DNA of 40,577 nt. Source: Nevskia sp. Lineage in GTDB: Bacteria; Pseudomonadota; Gammaproteobacteria; Nevskiales; Nevskiaceae. The position numbers were made by a program, and so were the translations under genes. The stretch's first letter is position 1; the number at the start of each line of letters is the position of its first letter. This document shows, piece by piece, positions 1-8,220 of this stretch. The notes below the pieces were generated by a model, which saw only the letters and a list, made by a program, of their open reading frames with translations, did not search any database and had not been told where the DNA came from. The DNA is taken from NCBI GenBank assembly GCA_028291645.1, contig JAQGNU010000164.1:1-40577 (forward strand), read 5' to 3'.

Positions 1-1182
1 TTTGCCGGCCATGCCGCGCATGTCAGCGGCGATCTCACCGACATCGTCAGCAACATCGGCCTGGTGCGCGCGTTCGGCGCCGCACGCCGCGAGCAGGAGC
101 GCCTGAGTCTCAAAATCAAGGACGAAATGCAGGCGCAGCGCGCGTCCTTGCGTTCGCTCGAACGGCTGCGCCTGTTCCATGCCTTCACCGTGTTCGGCGT
201 CACCGCCGGCGTGCTGATCTGGTCGGTCGAACTCTGGCGCCGCGGCGAAATCTCCACCGGCGACGTCGTGCTGACCACCACGCTCGGCTTCACCGTGCTG
301 CATGCCTCGCGCGACTTCGCGATGGCGCTGGTGGACATGGTGCAGCAGTTCGCCAAACTCGGCGAAGCGGTGCAGGTGCTCGGCCTGCCGCACGAAATGC
401 AGGATGCGGCGGATGCGCAGCCGCTCGAAATACGCGGCGGCGCAATCCATTTCAGCCGGATCAGTTTCAGCTATCCGAGCGGCCAGAGCGTGCTGACCGA
501 TTTCGAGCTCGACGTGCCGGCCGGACAGAAAGTCGGGCTGGTCGGCCGCTCCGGCGCCGGCAAGTCGACCATCATCGCGCTGCTGCAAAGACTCTACGAT
601 CCCGACACCGGCGCAGTCGTCATCGACGGCCAGAACATCGCGCAGGTCACCCAGCAGAGCTTGCGCGGTTCGATCGCGGTGGTGCAGCAGGACATCTCAC
701 TGTTCCATCGTTCGCTGCTGGAGAACCTGCGCTATGGACGTCCCGATGCGAGCGACGAGGAAGTGTTCCGCGCGGTCGAAGCGGCGCGCTGCACCGAGTT
801 CATCAACAACCTGCCGCAAGGCTTCGACACGCTGGTCGGCGAGCGCGGCATGAAGCTCTCCGGCGGCCAGCGCCAACGTCTGGCGATTGCGCGCGCGTTC
901 CTGATGGATGCGCCGATCGTGCTGCTCGACGAAGCGACCTCGGCGCTCGATACCGAATCCGAGCAGTCGATCCAGGAAGCGCTGTCGCGGCTGTTCAAGG
1001 GCCGCACGGTGATCGCGATCGCGCATCGTCTGTCGACGCTCGATGCCTTCGACCGCATCGTCGTGCTCGACCGCGGCCGCATCATCGAGGACGGCGCGCC
1101 GACGCAACTCCTGCTGAGCAAAGGCGTCTATAGCCGTATGTACGGTCGCCAGCTGAGCGCCGGCGCGGAGCAACATCCATGA
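1..1182 (+). CDS. ABC exporter, MsbA-type permease/ATPase, C-terminal part
   Basis: The reading frame is open from base 1, so the start lies outside the window; 393 residues are visible. The first ~115 residues are the end of a transmembrane domain (hydrophobic stretch near residues 60-75). A full nucleotide-binding domain follows: Walker A GRSGAGKST near residue 182, signature LSGGQRQRLAIAR near 286, Walker B IVLLDEATSALD near 306, and the H-loop in AIAHRLST near 341. Fused membrane-ATPase half-transporters of this kind act as homodimers in the inner membrane and export lipids, lipid A core or hydrophobic compounds. The substrate here cannot be told from sequence. The stop overlaps the start of the next gene (ATGA), suggesting translational coupling with the lipoprotein gene. 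The family call is firm; msbA itself is not proven. Confidence 0.9.
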   Translation, partial: FAGHAAHVSGDLTDIVSNIGLVRAFGAARREQERLSLKIKDEMQAQRASLRSLERLRLFHAFTVFGVTAGVLIWSVELWRRGEISTGDVVLTTTLGFTVLHASRDFAMALVDMVQQFAKLGEAVQVLGLPHEMQDAADAQPLEIRGGAIHFSRISFSYPSGQSVLTDFELDVPAGQKVGLVGRSGAGKSTIIALLQRLYDPDTGAVVIDGQNIAQVTQQSLRGSIAVVQQDISLFHRSLLENLRYGRPDASDEEVFRAVEAARCTEFINNLPQGFDTLVGERGMKLSGGQRQRLAIARAFLMDAPIVLLDEATSALDTESEQSIQEALSRLFKGRTVIAIAHRLSTLDAFDRIVVLDRGRIIEDGAPTQLLLSKGVYSRMYGRQLSAGAEQHP

Positions 1183-1868
1183 TCGAAATCAAATCCTGCG
1201 GTAGCCAGCACTGGCGCCAAGTCGCCCTATCGCTGACGATCGCGGCGGCGGTGTCGGCTTGCACGAGCACGCCGGTTGCCGACAGCTCGACTGCTGGCGT
1301 CAGCGCCGCGCCAGCTGAGGTCGTCGTCGACACGCCGACGCCGCCGGATGTCGATGCGCCATCAGCCAACAGCGACGCGCTGCCGAGCAACACCGAAATC
1401 GTGCTGCCCGCCTGCGTGCCGTTGGAACCGAAGCCGAAACCGAAGCCGAAACCGAAACCGGTGCCGAAAGAAGCACCGCCGCAACCGCAGACCGATGCAT
1501 CCGTAAGCGCGATTCCGGCGGGCGGCGTGATCGATGCCGATGTGCAGTCGCTGAGCAGTTCGGTGGTCTCGATCCTCGGCAAGAAAGTGCAGGGTCCGCA
1601 AGGCGAAGACCTCGGCCGCGTGGTCGACGTGCTGGCCGATGCCAGCGGTCGCGTGCGTGTCGCCATCATCGACTTCGGCGGCTTCCTCGGCGTCGGCAAC
1701 CGCCGCATCGCGGTCGATTGGCCGCTGCTGCGCTTCAATCCCGACGACCAGGACAAATCTCTGATCCTCAGTCTGAGCCGCGAAAAACTGCAGACGGCGC
1801 CCGAGTACAAGGACTCGACGCATCCGCAAGCGCTGATGGTGCCTGCCGCCGCGAAACCCGCGCCGTAG
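1179..1868 (+). CDS. PRC-barrel domain lipoprotein
   Basis: A 229-residue protein starting with an ATG that overlaps the stop of the ABC exporter. The N-terminus is a signal peptide ending in a lipobox-like VSAC (Cys28), so lipidation is likely. A low-complexity Pro/Thr/Ala linker follows, with an alternating Lys-Pro run near residues 84-95 (KPKPKPKPKP), of the kind used to span the periplasm. The C-terminal ~90 residues resemble a PRC-barrel (ILGKKVQGPQGEDLGRVVDV, then AIIDFGGFLGVGNRRIAVDW). PRC-barrels are small beta domains found in RimM, photosynthetic reaction centre H subunits and many envelope proteins of unknown role. Only 7 bp separate it from the MFS gene, so the first three genes probably form one transcript. 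Confidence 0.8.
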   Translation: MIEIKSCGSQHWRQVALSLTIAAAVSACTSTPVADSSTAGVSAAPAEVVVDTPTPPDVDAPSANSDALPSNTEIVLPACVPLEPKPKPKPKPKPVPKEAPPQPQTDASVSAIPAGGVIDADVQSLSSSVVSILGKKVQGPQGEDLGRVVDVLADASGRVRVAIIDFGGFLGVGNRRIAVDWPLLRFNPDDQDKSLILSLSREKLQTAPEYKDSTHPQALMVPAAAKPAP

Positions 1869-1875
1869 TGAATCC

Positions 1876-3159
1876 ATGCCAGCCGTGGCCGACATCGACC
1901 CGCCGGCGCGTCCACCCTCCGCAGACAACGCGGTCGCGGGCCGTGGCCTCGATTGGTTCAACCTGTTCGTCGCCAATATCCAGACCGGCTTCGGCCCGTT
2001 CATCGCGGTCTATCTAAGCAGTCAGAGCTGGACCCAGACCTCGATCGGTCTGGCCTTGAGCATCGGTACCATCAGCGCGATGGCGAGCCAGGTGCCGGCC
2101 GGTGCGGTGGTCGATGCGATGCCGAACAAGACGCGCGTCGCCGCGTTCAGCGTGCTGGTGTTCACCGTCAGCGCGCTGATGTTCGCGATCTATCCGATCC
2201 CGCTGTTCGTCTACCTCGCCGAAATCCTGCACGGCGTTTCCAGCTGCACGCTGGGTCCGGCGATCGCGGCGATGAGCCTGGTGATCGCCGGCCGCTTCGG
2301 CATGGGCCTGCGGCTCGGCCGCAACGCACGCTACGCGGCAATCGGCAACGGCGTCGGCGCTGCACTGATGGGCGCCTGCGGACAATACGTGTCCGAACGC
2401 GCGGTGTTTTTCCTGACCGCCGCGCTGACGCTGCCGGCGCTGGTGGCGCTGCTGCCGCTGCGCCGCTTCGCCATCGCCGGCGCCGACTTGCAGCCGCCGA
2501 AACATCAGCCAGGGCAGAGCCGCGCGCAATTCCTGCGCGTGCTGGCGGATCGCCGGCTGTTGATTTTCTGCGCCTGCGCGATGCTGTTCACCTTCGCCAA
2601 CGCGCCGATGCTGATGCTGATCAGCGGCACCATGACCGCGAAGGTCGGCAACCCGAGCCTGCTGATCGCCGCCTGCATCGTGCTGCCGCAGATGATCGTG
2701 GCGCTCGCCTCGCCAAGCGTCGGCCGTCTCGCCGAGCAGCGCGGCCGCCGCATCGTATTGATGCTCGGCTTCATCATGCTGCCGCTGCGTGGTTTGTTGT
2801 TCGCGACGGTGACGAGCCCGGCGCTGGTGGTTGCGATCCAGGCCCTCGACGGCATCGCCGCCGCCTGCTTCGGCATCATGGTGCCGCTGATCGTCAGCGA
2901 CGTCGCCGCACGTTCCGGCCACTTCAACCTGTCGCTCGGCTTCGTCGGTTTCGCCATCGGCATCGGCGGCACCTTGAGCACGCCGGCCGCCGGCTGGCTG
3001 GCCGATCACTTCGGCACCCAACTCGCGTTCTCCGGCCTCACCGGCGTCGGCATCGCCGCAGTGTTGCTGGTGTTGTTCGCGATGCCGGAGACGCGGCCGA
3101 AAGCCGATGGAGATGATGCGCCCAGCACGACGGCGCAAACTCCGCTGGCACACGCCTGA
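1876..3159 (+). CDS. MFS transporter
   Basis: A 427-residue polytopic membrane protein with about 12 hydrophobic segments, a cytoplasmic loop rich in charge near the middle (RRFAIAGADLQPPKHQPGQS), and MFS-like loop motifs (AGAVVDAMPNKTR between TM2 and TM3; GRLAEQRGRR in the second half). It belongs to the drug:proton antiporter-like part of the Major Facilitator Superfamily; the substrate is unknown. It probably follows the lipoprotein in one operon. Its last 157 bases recur at 5878-6034 with no gaps and, by my count, 14 mismatches (about 91% identity), which marks the edge of the accessory region. This full-length copy is the resident gene. Confidence 0.88.
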   Translation: MPAVADIDPPARPPSADNAVAGRGLDWFNLFVANIQTGFGPFIAVYLSSQSWTQTSIGLALSIGTISAMASQVPAGAVVDAMPNKTRVAAFSVLVFTVSALMFAIYPIPLFVYLAEILHGVSSCTLGPAIAAMSLVIAGRFGMGLRLGRNARYAAIGNGVGAALMGACGQYVSERAVFFLTAALTLPALVALLPLRRFAIAGADLQPPKHQPGQSRAQFLRVLADRRLLIFCACAMLFTFANAPMLMLISGTMTAKVGNPSLLIAACIVLPQMIVALASPSVGRLAEQRGRRIVLMLGFIMLPLRGLLFATVTSPALVVAIQALDGIAAACFGIMVPLIVSDVAARSGHFNLSLGFVGFAIGIGGTLSTPAAGWLADHFGTQLAFSGLTGVGIAAVLLVLFAMPETRPKADGDDAPSTTAQTPLAHA

Positions 3160-3299
3160 GCGTGCTACCGAAGCTGTAGCGAAACGGGCGGCCCTGCGAG
3201 AATGCGGCTCGGTCCGCAGTTCGGACGCAGCACTTTGCGGCCAACAGCGATTCAGCGGCGGCTCCAACAACCGCGCCCGCATCGATCCGCGGAGTCCAC

Positions 3300-4244
3300 T
3301 CAGCCGGCACGGCCTTTCGCGGCACGACGCGCGGCCGCATTCGCCTTGGCTTCATCGCGGCGCTCACGGATCAGCTCGATCAGCGCCCGCAGACCCGCAG
3401 GCACATGGCGGCGGCCAGGGTAGTACAGGCACAGTCCCGGGAACGGCGGCGTCCAGTCTTCGAGTACGCGTCGCAGCTTGCCGGCGGCGAGGTCGGCGGC
3501 GACGTTCCATTCGCTGAGGTAGCCCAGCCCAAGCCCCTTCAACACTGCTTCCAGAATCAGTGTGGACTCGTCGAGCGTCAGCGGCCCCTGCACGTCGACG
3601 GTGAGTGATTCGCCGCGCTTCTCGAACTCCCATCGGTAGATCGCGCCGCTCGCGAGACGATTGCGGATACAGCTGTGCGCCGCCAGATCGGCGGGCGTGC
3701 GCGGGATCGGATGGCGGGCAAAATATGCCGGTGCGCCGACGACTACCAACCGCTGTACAGGGCCAAAAGGCACCGCACTCATGTCCTGCGGCACGCTCTC
3801 GGCCAAGCGGATGCCGGCATCGAATCCGCCGCTGACGATATCGACCAGGCGTCCTTCGGTGACGAGGTCCACCTTCATTTCCGGATAGCGGCGCAGATAC
3901 TCCAGGATGATCGGCGTCATCAGCTGGCGTGCGGCGCCGGCGGACGTATTGATGCGCAAGGTGCCCGACGGCGTGTTGCGATGACTGCCGGCCTGCTCCA
4001 TGGCGCTGCGGATTGCGCTGAGCGCAGGTGCGACGCCGGCAACGAACTGCTCGCCCGCCTCGGACAGCGACACGCTGCGCGTGGTGCGGTTAAACAGCCG
4101 GACGCCGATGCGCGTTTCCAGCGCCGCGACGGTGTGGCTCAGCGCGGAGGTCGACATTCCCAGATCGGTCGCGGCTGCGCGGAAGCTGCGGTGACGCGCA
4201 ACCGCGAGTATCGCCTCCAACTCGATCAGACCGGAGGACCGCAT
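3300..4244 (-). CDS. LysR-family transcriptional regulator
   Basis: A 314-residue LysR-type regulator. The start chosen gives [20 protein letters not shown], the usual few residues before the helix-turn-helix ([23 protein letters not shown]). An upstream in-frame ATG at 4352 would add 36 residues of unlikely sequence and overlap the neighbour. The C-terminal part is the periplasmic-binding-like effector domain. It is transcribed away from the aldehyde dehydrogenase gene, the standard layout for a LysR protein controlling its divergent neighbour, and the shared intergenic region holds clear palindromic half-sites (4284-4310). The effector is unknown; an aldehyde or its precursor is a reasonable inference. 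The gene lies in the accessory region between the two MFS 3' ends. Confidence 0.9.
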   Translation of the reverse strand: MRSSGLIELEAILAVARHRSFRAAATDLGMSTSALSHTVAALETRIGVRLFNRTTRSVSLSEAGEQFVAGVAPALSAIRSAMEQAGSHRNTPSGTLRINTSAGAARQLMTPIILEYLRRYPEMKVDLVTEGRLVDIVSGGFDAGIRLAESVPQDMSAVPFGPVQRLVVVGAPAYFARHPIPRTPADLAAHSCIRNRLASGAIYRWEFEKRGESLTVDVQGPLTLDESTLILEAVLKGLGLGYLSEWNVAADLAAGKLRRVLEDWTPPFPGLCLYYPGRRHVPAGLRALIELIRERRDEAKANAAARRAAKGRAG

Positions 4245-4283
4245 TGTCCTGATTCCATCAAGAGCTCGTCCAGTTTTGTACGG

Positions 4284-4310
4284 CTTATCAGCGCAATGAT
4301 AAGGCCTTAT
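4284..4310. promoter_or_regulatory. Interlocking palindromes, likely LysR operator
   Basis: Between the divergent LysR and aldehyde dehydrogenase genes the sequence has CTTATCA, a 6-base spacer, then TGATAAG (4284-4303, perfect 7-base arms). The right arm is also the left half of a second perfect palindrome, ATAAGGCCTTAT (4299-4310). Three half-sites in alternating orientation next to both starts match how LysR tetramers occupy recognition and activation sites. The sequence is seen; the binding role is inferred. Confidence 0.6.
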
Positions 4311-4344
4311 GTTGAGCGTCACATCCATATGCAGCGGAACACCC

Positions 4345-5772
4345 ATGCGCACAATCGACCAGATTTACATTGACGGCGCCTTCGTCACGCCCCACGGCGA
4401 CGAGCTATTCGACCTGTTCAATCCCGCGACCGCGAAAGTCATCGGCCAGGTGCGGCTGGCAGACGCGGAAGACGCACGCCGCGCCATCGCCGCCGCCAAG
4501 CGCGCCTTCCCGAGCTTTTCACGCACCGACAAGTCCGCCCGCATCGACATGCTGAAGCGCCTGCATGCGGCGGTCGATGCACGCACCGACGAGTTGACCG
4601 AAGCGGTAATCGAGGAATACGGCGCGCCGGTGTCCCGCGCACGCTGGATGGCAAAGCACGCGGCTAGCGTGCTGCTCGATGCGGCGGAGTTGCTCGAAAG
4701 CTACGACTTCATCCGCCGCGCTGGGACCGCCGAGGTGGTGATGCAGCCACTGGGCGTGGCCGGTTTAATCACCCCTTGGAACAGCAATGCCGGCTTCATC
4801 TGCGGCAAGCTCGCCGCCGCAATTGCCGCCGGCTGTACCTCGGTCGTCAAGCCCAGCGAGATGAGCGCGATTCAAACACGGATCGTCACTGAGGCCTTGC
4901 ATGAAGCCGGGCTGCCGGCGGGCGTATTCAATATCGTCACCGGACGCGGCGAGACCGTCGGTGCGGCCATCAGCGCACATCCGGATGTGGCGAAAATCTC
5001 CTTCACCGGTTCCACCGCGGTGGGCAAGTCCATCCTGCGCAGCAGCGCCGAGACGCTCAAGCGCGTCACGCTGGAACTCGGCGGCAAGTCGCCGGTGGTG
5101 ATTCTCGACGACGCCAACCTGGTCGAGGCGGTACCGATGGCGCTTCAAGCGGGTTTCATGAATAGCGGCCAGGCCTGCATCGCCGGCACGCGCATGCTGG
5201 TGCCGCAGAACCGGCTGGCCGAGGTCGAATCGCTCGCACGCACCGCCGTCGAACAGACCCGCACCGGCGATCCGCGCGACCCCGATACGGCAATCGGTCC
5301 GATGGTCAGCCAGAAGCAATGGGACCGCGTGCAACGCTACATCCGCATCGGCATCGACGAGGGCGCCAAGCTGCTGGCCGGCGGTGAAGGACGGCCGCAG
5401 GGACTCGATGCCGGTTGGTTCGTACGACCGACCGTGTTCACCGACGTGCGCAATTCCATGACGATCGCCCGCGAGGAAATTTTTGGCCCGGTGCTCGCCA
5501 TCATCACCTACCGCGATGAGGCGGAAGCGATCGCCATCGCCAACGATACGGACTACGGCTTGCAAGCCTATGTGCTGTCGTCCGACCTGGCGCGGGCACA
5601 TGCCGTCGCGTCGCGCATCGACGCCGGTCGCGTGCTGATCAACACCCTCGCGCATGAGCCCAAGGCGCCCTTCGGCGGCTTCAAGCACTCCGGCATCGGC
5701 CGCGAATACGGCAGCTTCGGACTGGAAGCCTTCCTCGAACCGAAGTCAGTGCTGGGCATACACGCAACCTGA
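4345..5772 (+). CDS. NAD(P)+-dependent aldehyde dehydrogenase
   Basis: A 475-residue member of the aldehyde dehydrogenase superfamily, which oxidises aldehydes to carboxylic acids with NAD(P)+. The catalytic cysteine is Cys278 in NSGQACIAGTR and the general base Glu244 in LELGGKSP; their spacing of 34 residues is the family norm. The coenzyme site is visible at PWNSNAGFICGKLAAAIAAG, followed by KPSE. The start at MRTIDQIYIDG is preferred to the upstream in-frame ATG at 4309, because that ATG lies within the operator palindrome and adds residues foreign to the family. The gene is divergent from the LysR regulator and was probably followed by a short-chain dehydrogenase, of which only a stub remains. 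Such pairs serve alcohol and aldehyde catabolism; the substrate cannot be assigned. Confidence 0.92.
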   Translation: MRTIDQIYIDGAFVTPHGDELFDLFNPATAKVIGQVRLADAEDARRAIAAAKRAFPSFSRTDKSARIDMLKRLHAAVDARTDELTEAVIEEYGAPVSRARWMAKHAASVLLDAAELLESYDFIRRAGTAEVVMQPLGVAGLITPWNSNAGFICGKLAAAIAAGCTSVVKPSEMSAIQTRIVTEALHEAGLPAGVFNIVTGRGETVGAAISAHPDVAKISFTGSTAVGKSILRSSAETLKRVTLELGGKSPVVILDDANLVEAVPMALQAGFMNSGQACIAGTRMLVPQNRLAEVESLARTAVEQTRTGDPRDPDTAIGPMVSQKQWDRVQRYIRIGIDEGAKLLAGGEGRPQGLDAGWFVRPTVFTDVRNSMTIAREEIFGPVLAIITYRDEAEAIAIANDTDYGLQAYVLSSDLARAHAVASRIDAGRVLINTLAHEPKAPFGGFKHSGIGREYGSFGLEAFLEPKSVLGIHAT

Positions 5773-5810
5773 CACCGCAATTCAATATCAGTAGCTTCAA
5801 GAATTGACCT

Positions 5811-5846
5811 ATGGACATGCAGCTTGAGGGCAAGCGCGCCCTCATA
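5811..5846 (+). pseudogene. 5' stub of a short-chain dehydrogenase gene
   Basis: About 40 bases after the aldehyde dehydrogenase stop, an ATG opens MDMQLEGKRALI, which matches the first residues of classical short-chain dehydrogenases just before the TGxxxGIG nucleotide loop. The match then stops: the sequence runs into a short GC-rich junction and the MFS 3' fragment in another frame. I read it as the remnant of the third gene of a LysR/ALDH/SDR cluster, cut when the segment was joined to its present neighbour. The resemblance rests on only 12 residues. Confidence 0.45.
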
Positions 5847-5877
5847 AGAGCGCGCGCGAAACGCGCAAGCGGCTATT

Positions 5878-6034
5878 CGATCACTTCGGCGCCCAACTGG
5901 CGTTCTCCGGCCTCACCGGCGTCGGCATCGCCGCGGTGCTGTTGGTGCTGTTCGCGATGTCGGAGACGCGGCCGAAAGCCGATGGAGATGATGCACCCAG
6001 TGCGGCGGCGCCAACGCCGCTGGCGCACGCCTGA
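5878..6034 (+). pseudogene. Second copy of the MFS transporter 3' end
   Basis: The stretch encodes DHFGAQLAFSGLTGVGIAAV through to the stop and aligns without gaps to the last 157 bases of the MFS gene (3003-3159); I count 14 differences, most of them silent. Weaker similarity continues past the stop (GAAGCTGTAGCGAAACGG is present in both copies, at about 3170-3187 and 6047-6064). There is no start or upstream part, so it is a non-functional fragment. The divergence level suggests the homologous gene of a related strain or species rather than a fresh local duplication. Confidence 0.9.
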
Positions 6035-6201
6035 ATATGTGTTGCTGAAGCTGTAGCGAAACGGCTAATTCTGGAGTGATGCTGGGTTTCCGCTGCGGTC
6101 CAACCCAGCCTGCCGTACCGCTCCTCATCCCGGTTCGGCGGTAGACTGAGGCAGCAGAATCTGCTAGCAAGCTCGATCAACCGGACGCAACAAATTCGCG
6201 T

Positions 6202-6822
6202 ATGTCAGACCTGTTTCAAGAACCGCTGCGAAGCTCGGTCCCTATCGACCTTCCGGACGCCCGCATTCTGTTTTTTCGCCAAGCACTATCACCCAGCGAC
6301 GCCCAACGTTACTTCGATGATCTCTATGAATCGGTTCAATGGACTGAAGAGGAGGTCGTCGTTTGGGGAAAACGACACAAGCAACCACGCTTAGTTGCTT
6401 GGTTCGGCGATCCCGGCGCGAAGTACACATACTCTGGCTCAACATTGAATCCTCAGCCCTGGACGCCACTGCTGCAGCAGTTGCGCTCGGAAATTGAAGA
6501 GCTGGCCGACGCAAGGTTCAACAGTGTCTTGCTCAACCTTTACCGCAACCACCTTGATCGCATGGGATGGCATAGCGATGACGAGCCAGCCCTAGGTCGT
6601 GATCCGATCATAGCTTCACTGAGCTTGGGTGAATCGCGAATCTTTCAAATGAAGCACAAACGCCGCCCAGAGCTTGGAATTAAGTCGTTCGAGCTGGCTT
6701 CGGGCAGCCTACTTTTGATGTCGGGTTCGACACAACGTTACTGGTTGCATTCGGTTAGAAAGGAATCACGGCCTGTAGCGGCCCGCATTAACTTAACTTT
6801 TAGACGGATCGTAGGCGCTTAA
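6202..6822 (+). CDS. AlkB-family 2-oxoglutarate/Fe(II) dioxygenase
   Basis: A 206-residue AlkB homologue. The iron ligands are visible: His124 and Asp126 in WHSDDE and His183 in WLHSVRK. The 2-oxoglutarate-binding arginines lie in RINLTFR (Arg195, Arg201). A tyrosine-containing segment (FGDPGAKYTYSG) resembles the ALKBH2/3-like branch. Enzymes of this family oxidatively remove alkyl groups such as 1-methyladenine and 3-methylcytosine from DNA or RNA. Base composition and codon use are clearly AT-richer than the flanking genes, a sign of transfer. Its stop is 12 bases before the next start, so it forms an operon with the methyltransferase gene. No good Shine-Dalgarno sequence precedes its start. 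Confidence 0.93.
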   Translation: MSDLFQEPLRSSVPIDLPDARILFFRQALSPSDAQRYFDDLYESVQWTEEEVVVWGKRHKQPRLVAWFGDPGAKYTYSGSTLNPQPWTPLLQQLRSEIEELADARFNSVLLNLYRNHLDRMGWHSDDEPALGRDPIIASLSLGESRIFQMKHKRRPELGIKSFELASGSLLLMSGSTQRYWLHSVRKESRPVAARINLTFRRIVGA

Positions 6823-6834
6823 GAGGAGGGTGCG

Positions 6835-7671
6835 ATGAAGTGTTTCGACGTGGTTCAGACCGTACTGGATGCGACTTACGAAGAAGTCCCAGATAAAAGT
6901 GGGAAGAGGGATGCCTCGATTACGAAAGCACTTAAGAAGATGAGCGATCAGTACAAGAAGCACTTGATGGATGAAGGCGGCCCCGATTTTGACGATCCAG
7001 CAACAAGGTTCGGCTACGTGTTCAAATATGTCCCAGCGCATGCTCACTGGCTTTTTGAACTGATCAATGAATGCCCTCAGGCTGAAGCCGTGCTGCTGAA
7101 CGGCAAAGCGCGTATAGCTTGCATTGGTGGCGGCCCCGGCAGTGACGTTGTTGGCGTTCTTAAGTATCTCGACGAGAAGAACGTTGAGTGCAAGCTCTTC
7201 GTCGAATTGATTGATGGTTGCGAAGCTTGGAAGTCAACATGGAGCGATCTAGCCTTCCAACTCGATTGGGACGATTCACTTCACACCGACTATGTGATCC
7301 ATGACGTCAGCGATGAGGATACTTGGTCGTCTCCTTGCAAGATTGGCAAGGCCGACATCATCACGCTCAACTTCTTCGTGTCTGAGGTGTTCCACCTAGG
7401 CACTGCAAAGAAGTATCTAAACAAAATGCTGGCCGACACGAAATCCGGCGCCCTTTTGTTCGTAAATGACAATCGCACGAGCGACGTATGGGAACTGATA
7501 GACAAGATCGCGGCTGAGTGCGAATTTAAAACGCTTCGGTCGGAGATGGGCGAGCGTAAAATTTACGACTGGGGCGAGAGCCTTGATACGTTGAAGATTT
7601 ATGCCGCCAAGTTTGGGGAGACGTCGAGGCTCACGGGCAAGATGTTTTGGCGCGTCTACCAGAAGCAATAG
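6835..7671 (+). CDS. Putative class I SAM-dependent methyltransferase, unknown target
   Basis: A 278-residue protein I cannot assign to a named family. It has a Rossmann-type SAM motif I, IACIGGGPGSD near residues 93-103, at the end of a beta strand, then an acidic post-strand position in ELIDGCEAW (motif II), and a motif IV-like strand ADIITLNFFVSEV. The N-terminal ~85 residues are helical and charged and may form a substrate-binding lid. A strong ribosome binding site (AGAGGAGGG) lies just before the ATG. It shares the AT-richer composition of alkB and sits 12 bp behind it, so the two were probably acquired and are expressed together. The target could be nucleic acid, protein or a small molecule; a link to alkylation or RNA modification is inferred from context only. 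Confidence 0.65.
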   Translation: MKCFDVVQTVLDATYEEVPDKSGKRDASITKALKKMSDQYKKHLMDEGGPDFDDPATRFGYVFKYVPAHAHWLFELINECPQAEAVLLNGKARIACIGGGPGSDVVGVLKYLDEKNVECKLFVELIDGCEAWKSTWSDLAFQLDWDDSLHTDYVIHDVSDEDTWSSPCKIGKADIITLNFFVSEVFHLGTAKKYLNKMLADTKSGALLFVNDNRTSDVWELIDKIAAECEFKTLRSEMGERKIYDWGESLDTLKIYAAKFGETSRLTGKMFWRVYQKQ

Positions 7672-7762
7672 AAGATCATCGTCACCCGACCGCATTCTGG
7701 GATTGCTGGTCTCTGACCTAGTTTCTAACCAGACTACTAAAACTACTAAACCCGGCTCGGAT

Positions 7763-7778
7763 ATCAGTAGCTACTGAT
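7763..7778. repeat. 16-bp perfect palindrome
   Basis: ATCAGTAGCTACTGAT is a perfect inverted repeat just downstream of the decayed debranching-enzyme fragment. It lies between that fragment and the end of the methyltransferase gene. There is no T-tract, so a terminator role is doubtful; it may be a junction scar or a binding site. Confidence 0.35.
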
Positions 7779-7780
7779 CT

Positions 7781-8030
7781 TCAGTGGCACACCAGCACCG
7801 CAACTTCCCACTCCCCGCCAAGTCACCGTCACTTCGCCGCCGTAACGATGAAAGCGCACGTCAACCGAATCGCGGTTCAGACGCAGATTGCGCAGATGCA
7901 ATTCGTCGAGGAAGGCCAGCGGCACCGGACGATAGAGCGCGATCTCGCCGCTGCGATCGGCCGGTTCTTCCGAGCGAAGTGCTGGGCCAGCCTATGCATC
8001 GACGCCACCGGCTTCACACCGGCCAGATAC
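7781..8030 (-). pseudogene. Decayed second copy of the debranching-enzyme 3' end
   Basis: Read on the minus strand, the segment encodes DRSGEIALYRPVPLAFLDEL then HLRNLRL, closely matching DRSNEIAFYRPVLPDFLDEL and HLRNLRL near the C-terminus of the intact gene at 8749. Nucleotide identity over the best ~138 bases is roughly 80% by eye. The last codons need one base removed (near 7810) to give VAVLVCH and a stop, matching VVVVVRH of the intact protein. Upstream, similarity fades through an in-frame stop to about 8030. It is a frameshifted remnant from a diverged homologue. Nothing else recognisable lies in 8031-8220 apart from the ribosome binding site of the next gene. Confidence 0.85.
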
Positions 8031-8220
8031 CAGCAGTTCGATTCCTCATTTGCCGCACTCCCCCGAATTTGGCCCAATCGTTGCGGCATCTCCGCGCACG
8101 CCGGCAGGACTCTCGTACCGAAGTCGCGCCGGACAGCTTGCCGTGAATCTTCGCAATGACGCGAATTTCGCAACGACGCGAATACGGAGCATCGAATCTA
8201 TGACATGAAGGAGAATCCCC

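Noticed and set aside
1429-1465. Tandem CCGAAGCCGAAACCG-type DNA repeat
   Set aside because: It is the codon run for the Lys-Pro linker of the PRC-barrel lipoprotein, not a separate element.
5785-7772. Shared 12-mer ATATCAGTAGCT at 5785-5796 and 7761-7772, near both duplicated fragments, as possible attachment sites
   Set aside because: One 12-base match within a few kilobases is expected by chance and it does not sit symmetrically at the breakpoints; no integrase is present.
8031-8060. GTTCGATTCC, a T-loop-like tRNA word
   Set aside because: The flanking bases do not form a T stem, and no acceptor or anticodon arm can be built around it.
8080-8170. Possible REP-like remnant with imperfect GC-rich arms
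   Set aside because: The arms match poorly and no second copy is in the window; similarity to known extragenic repeats is only in style.
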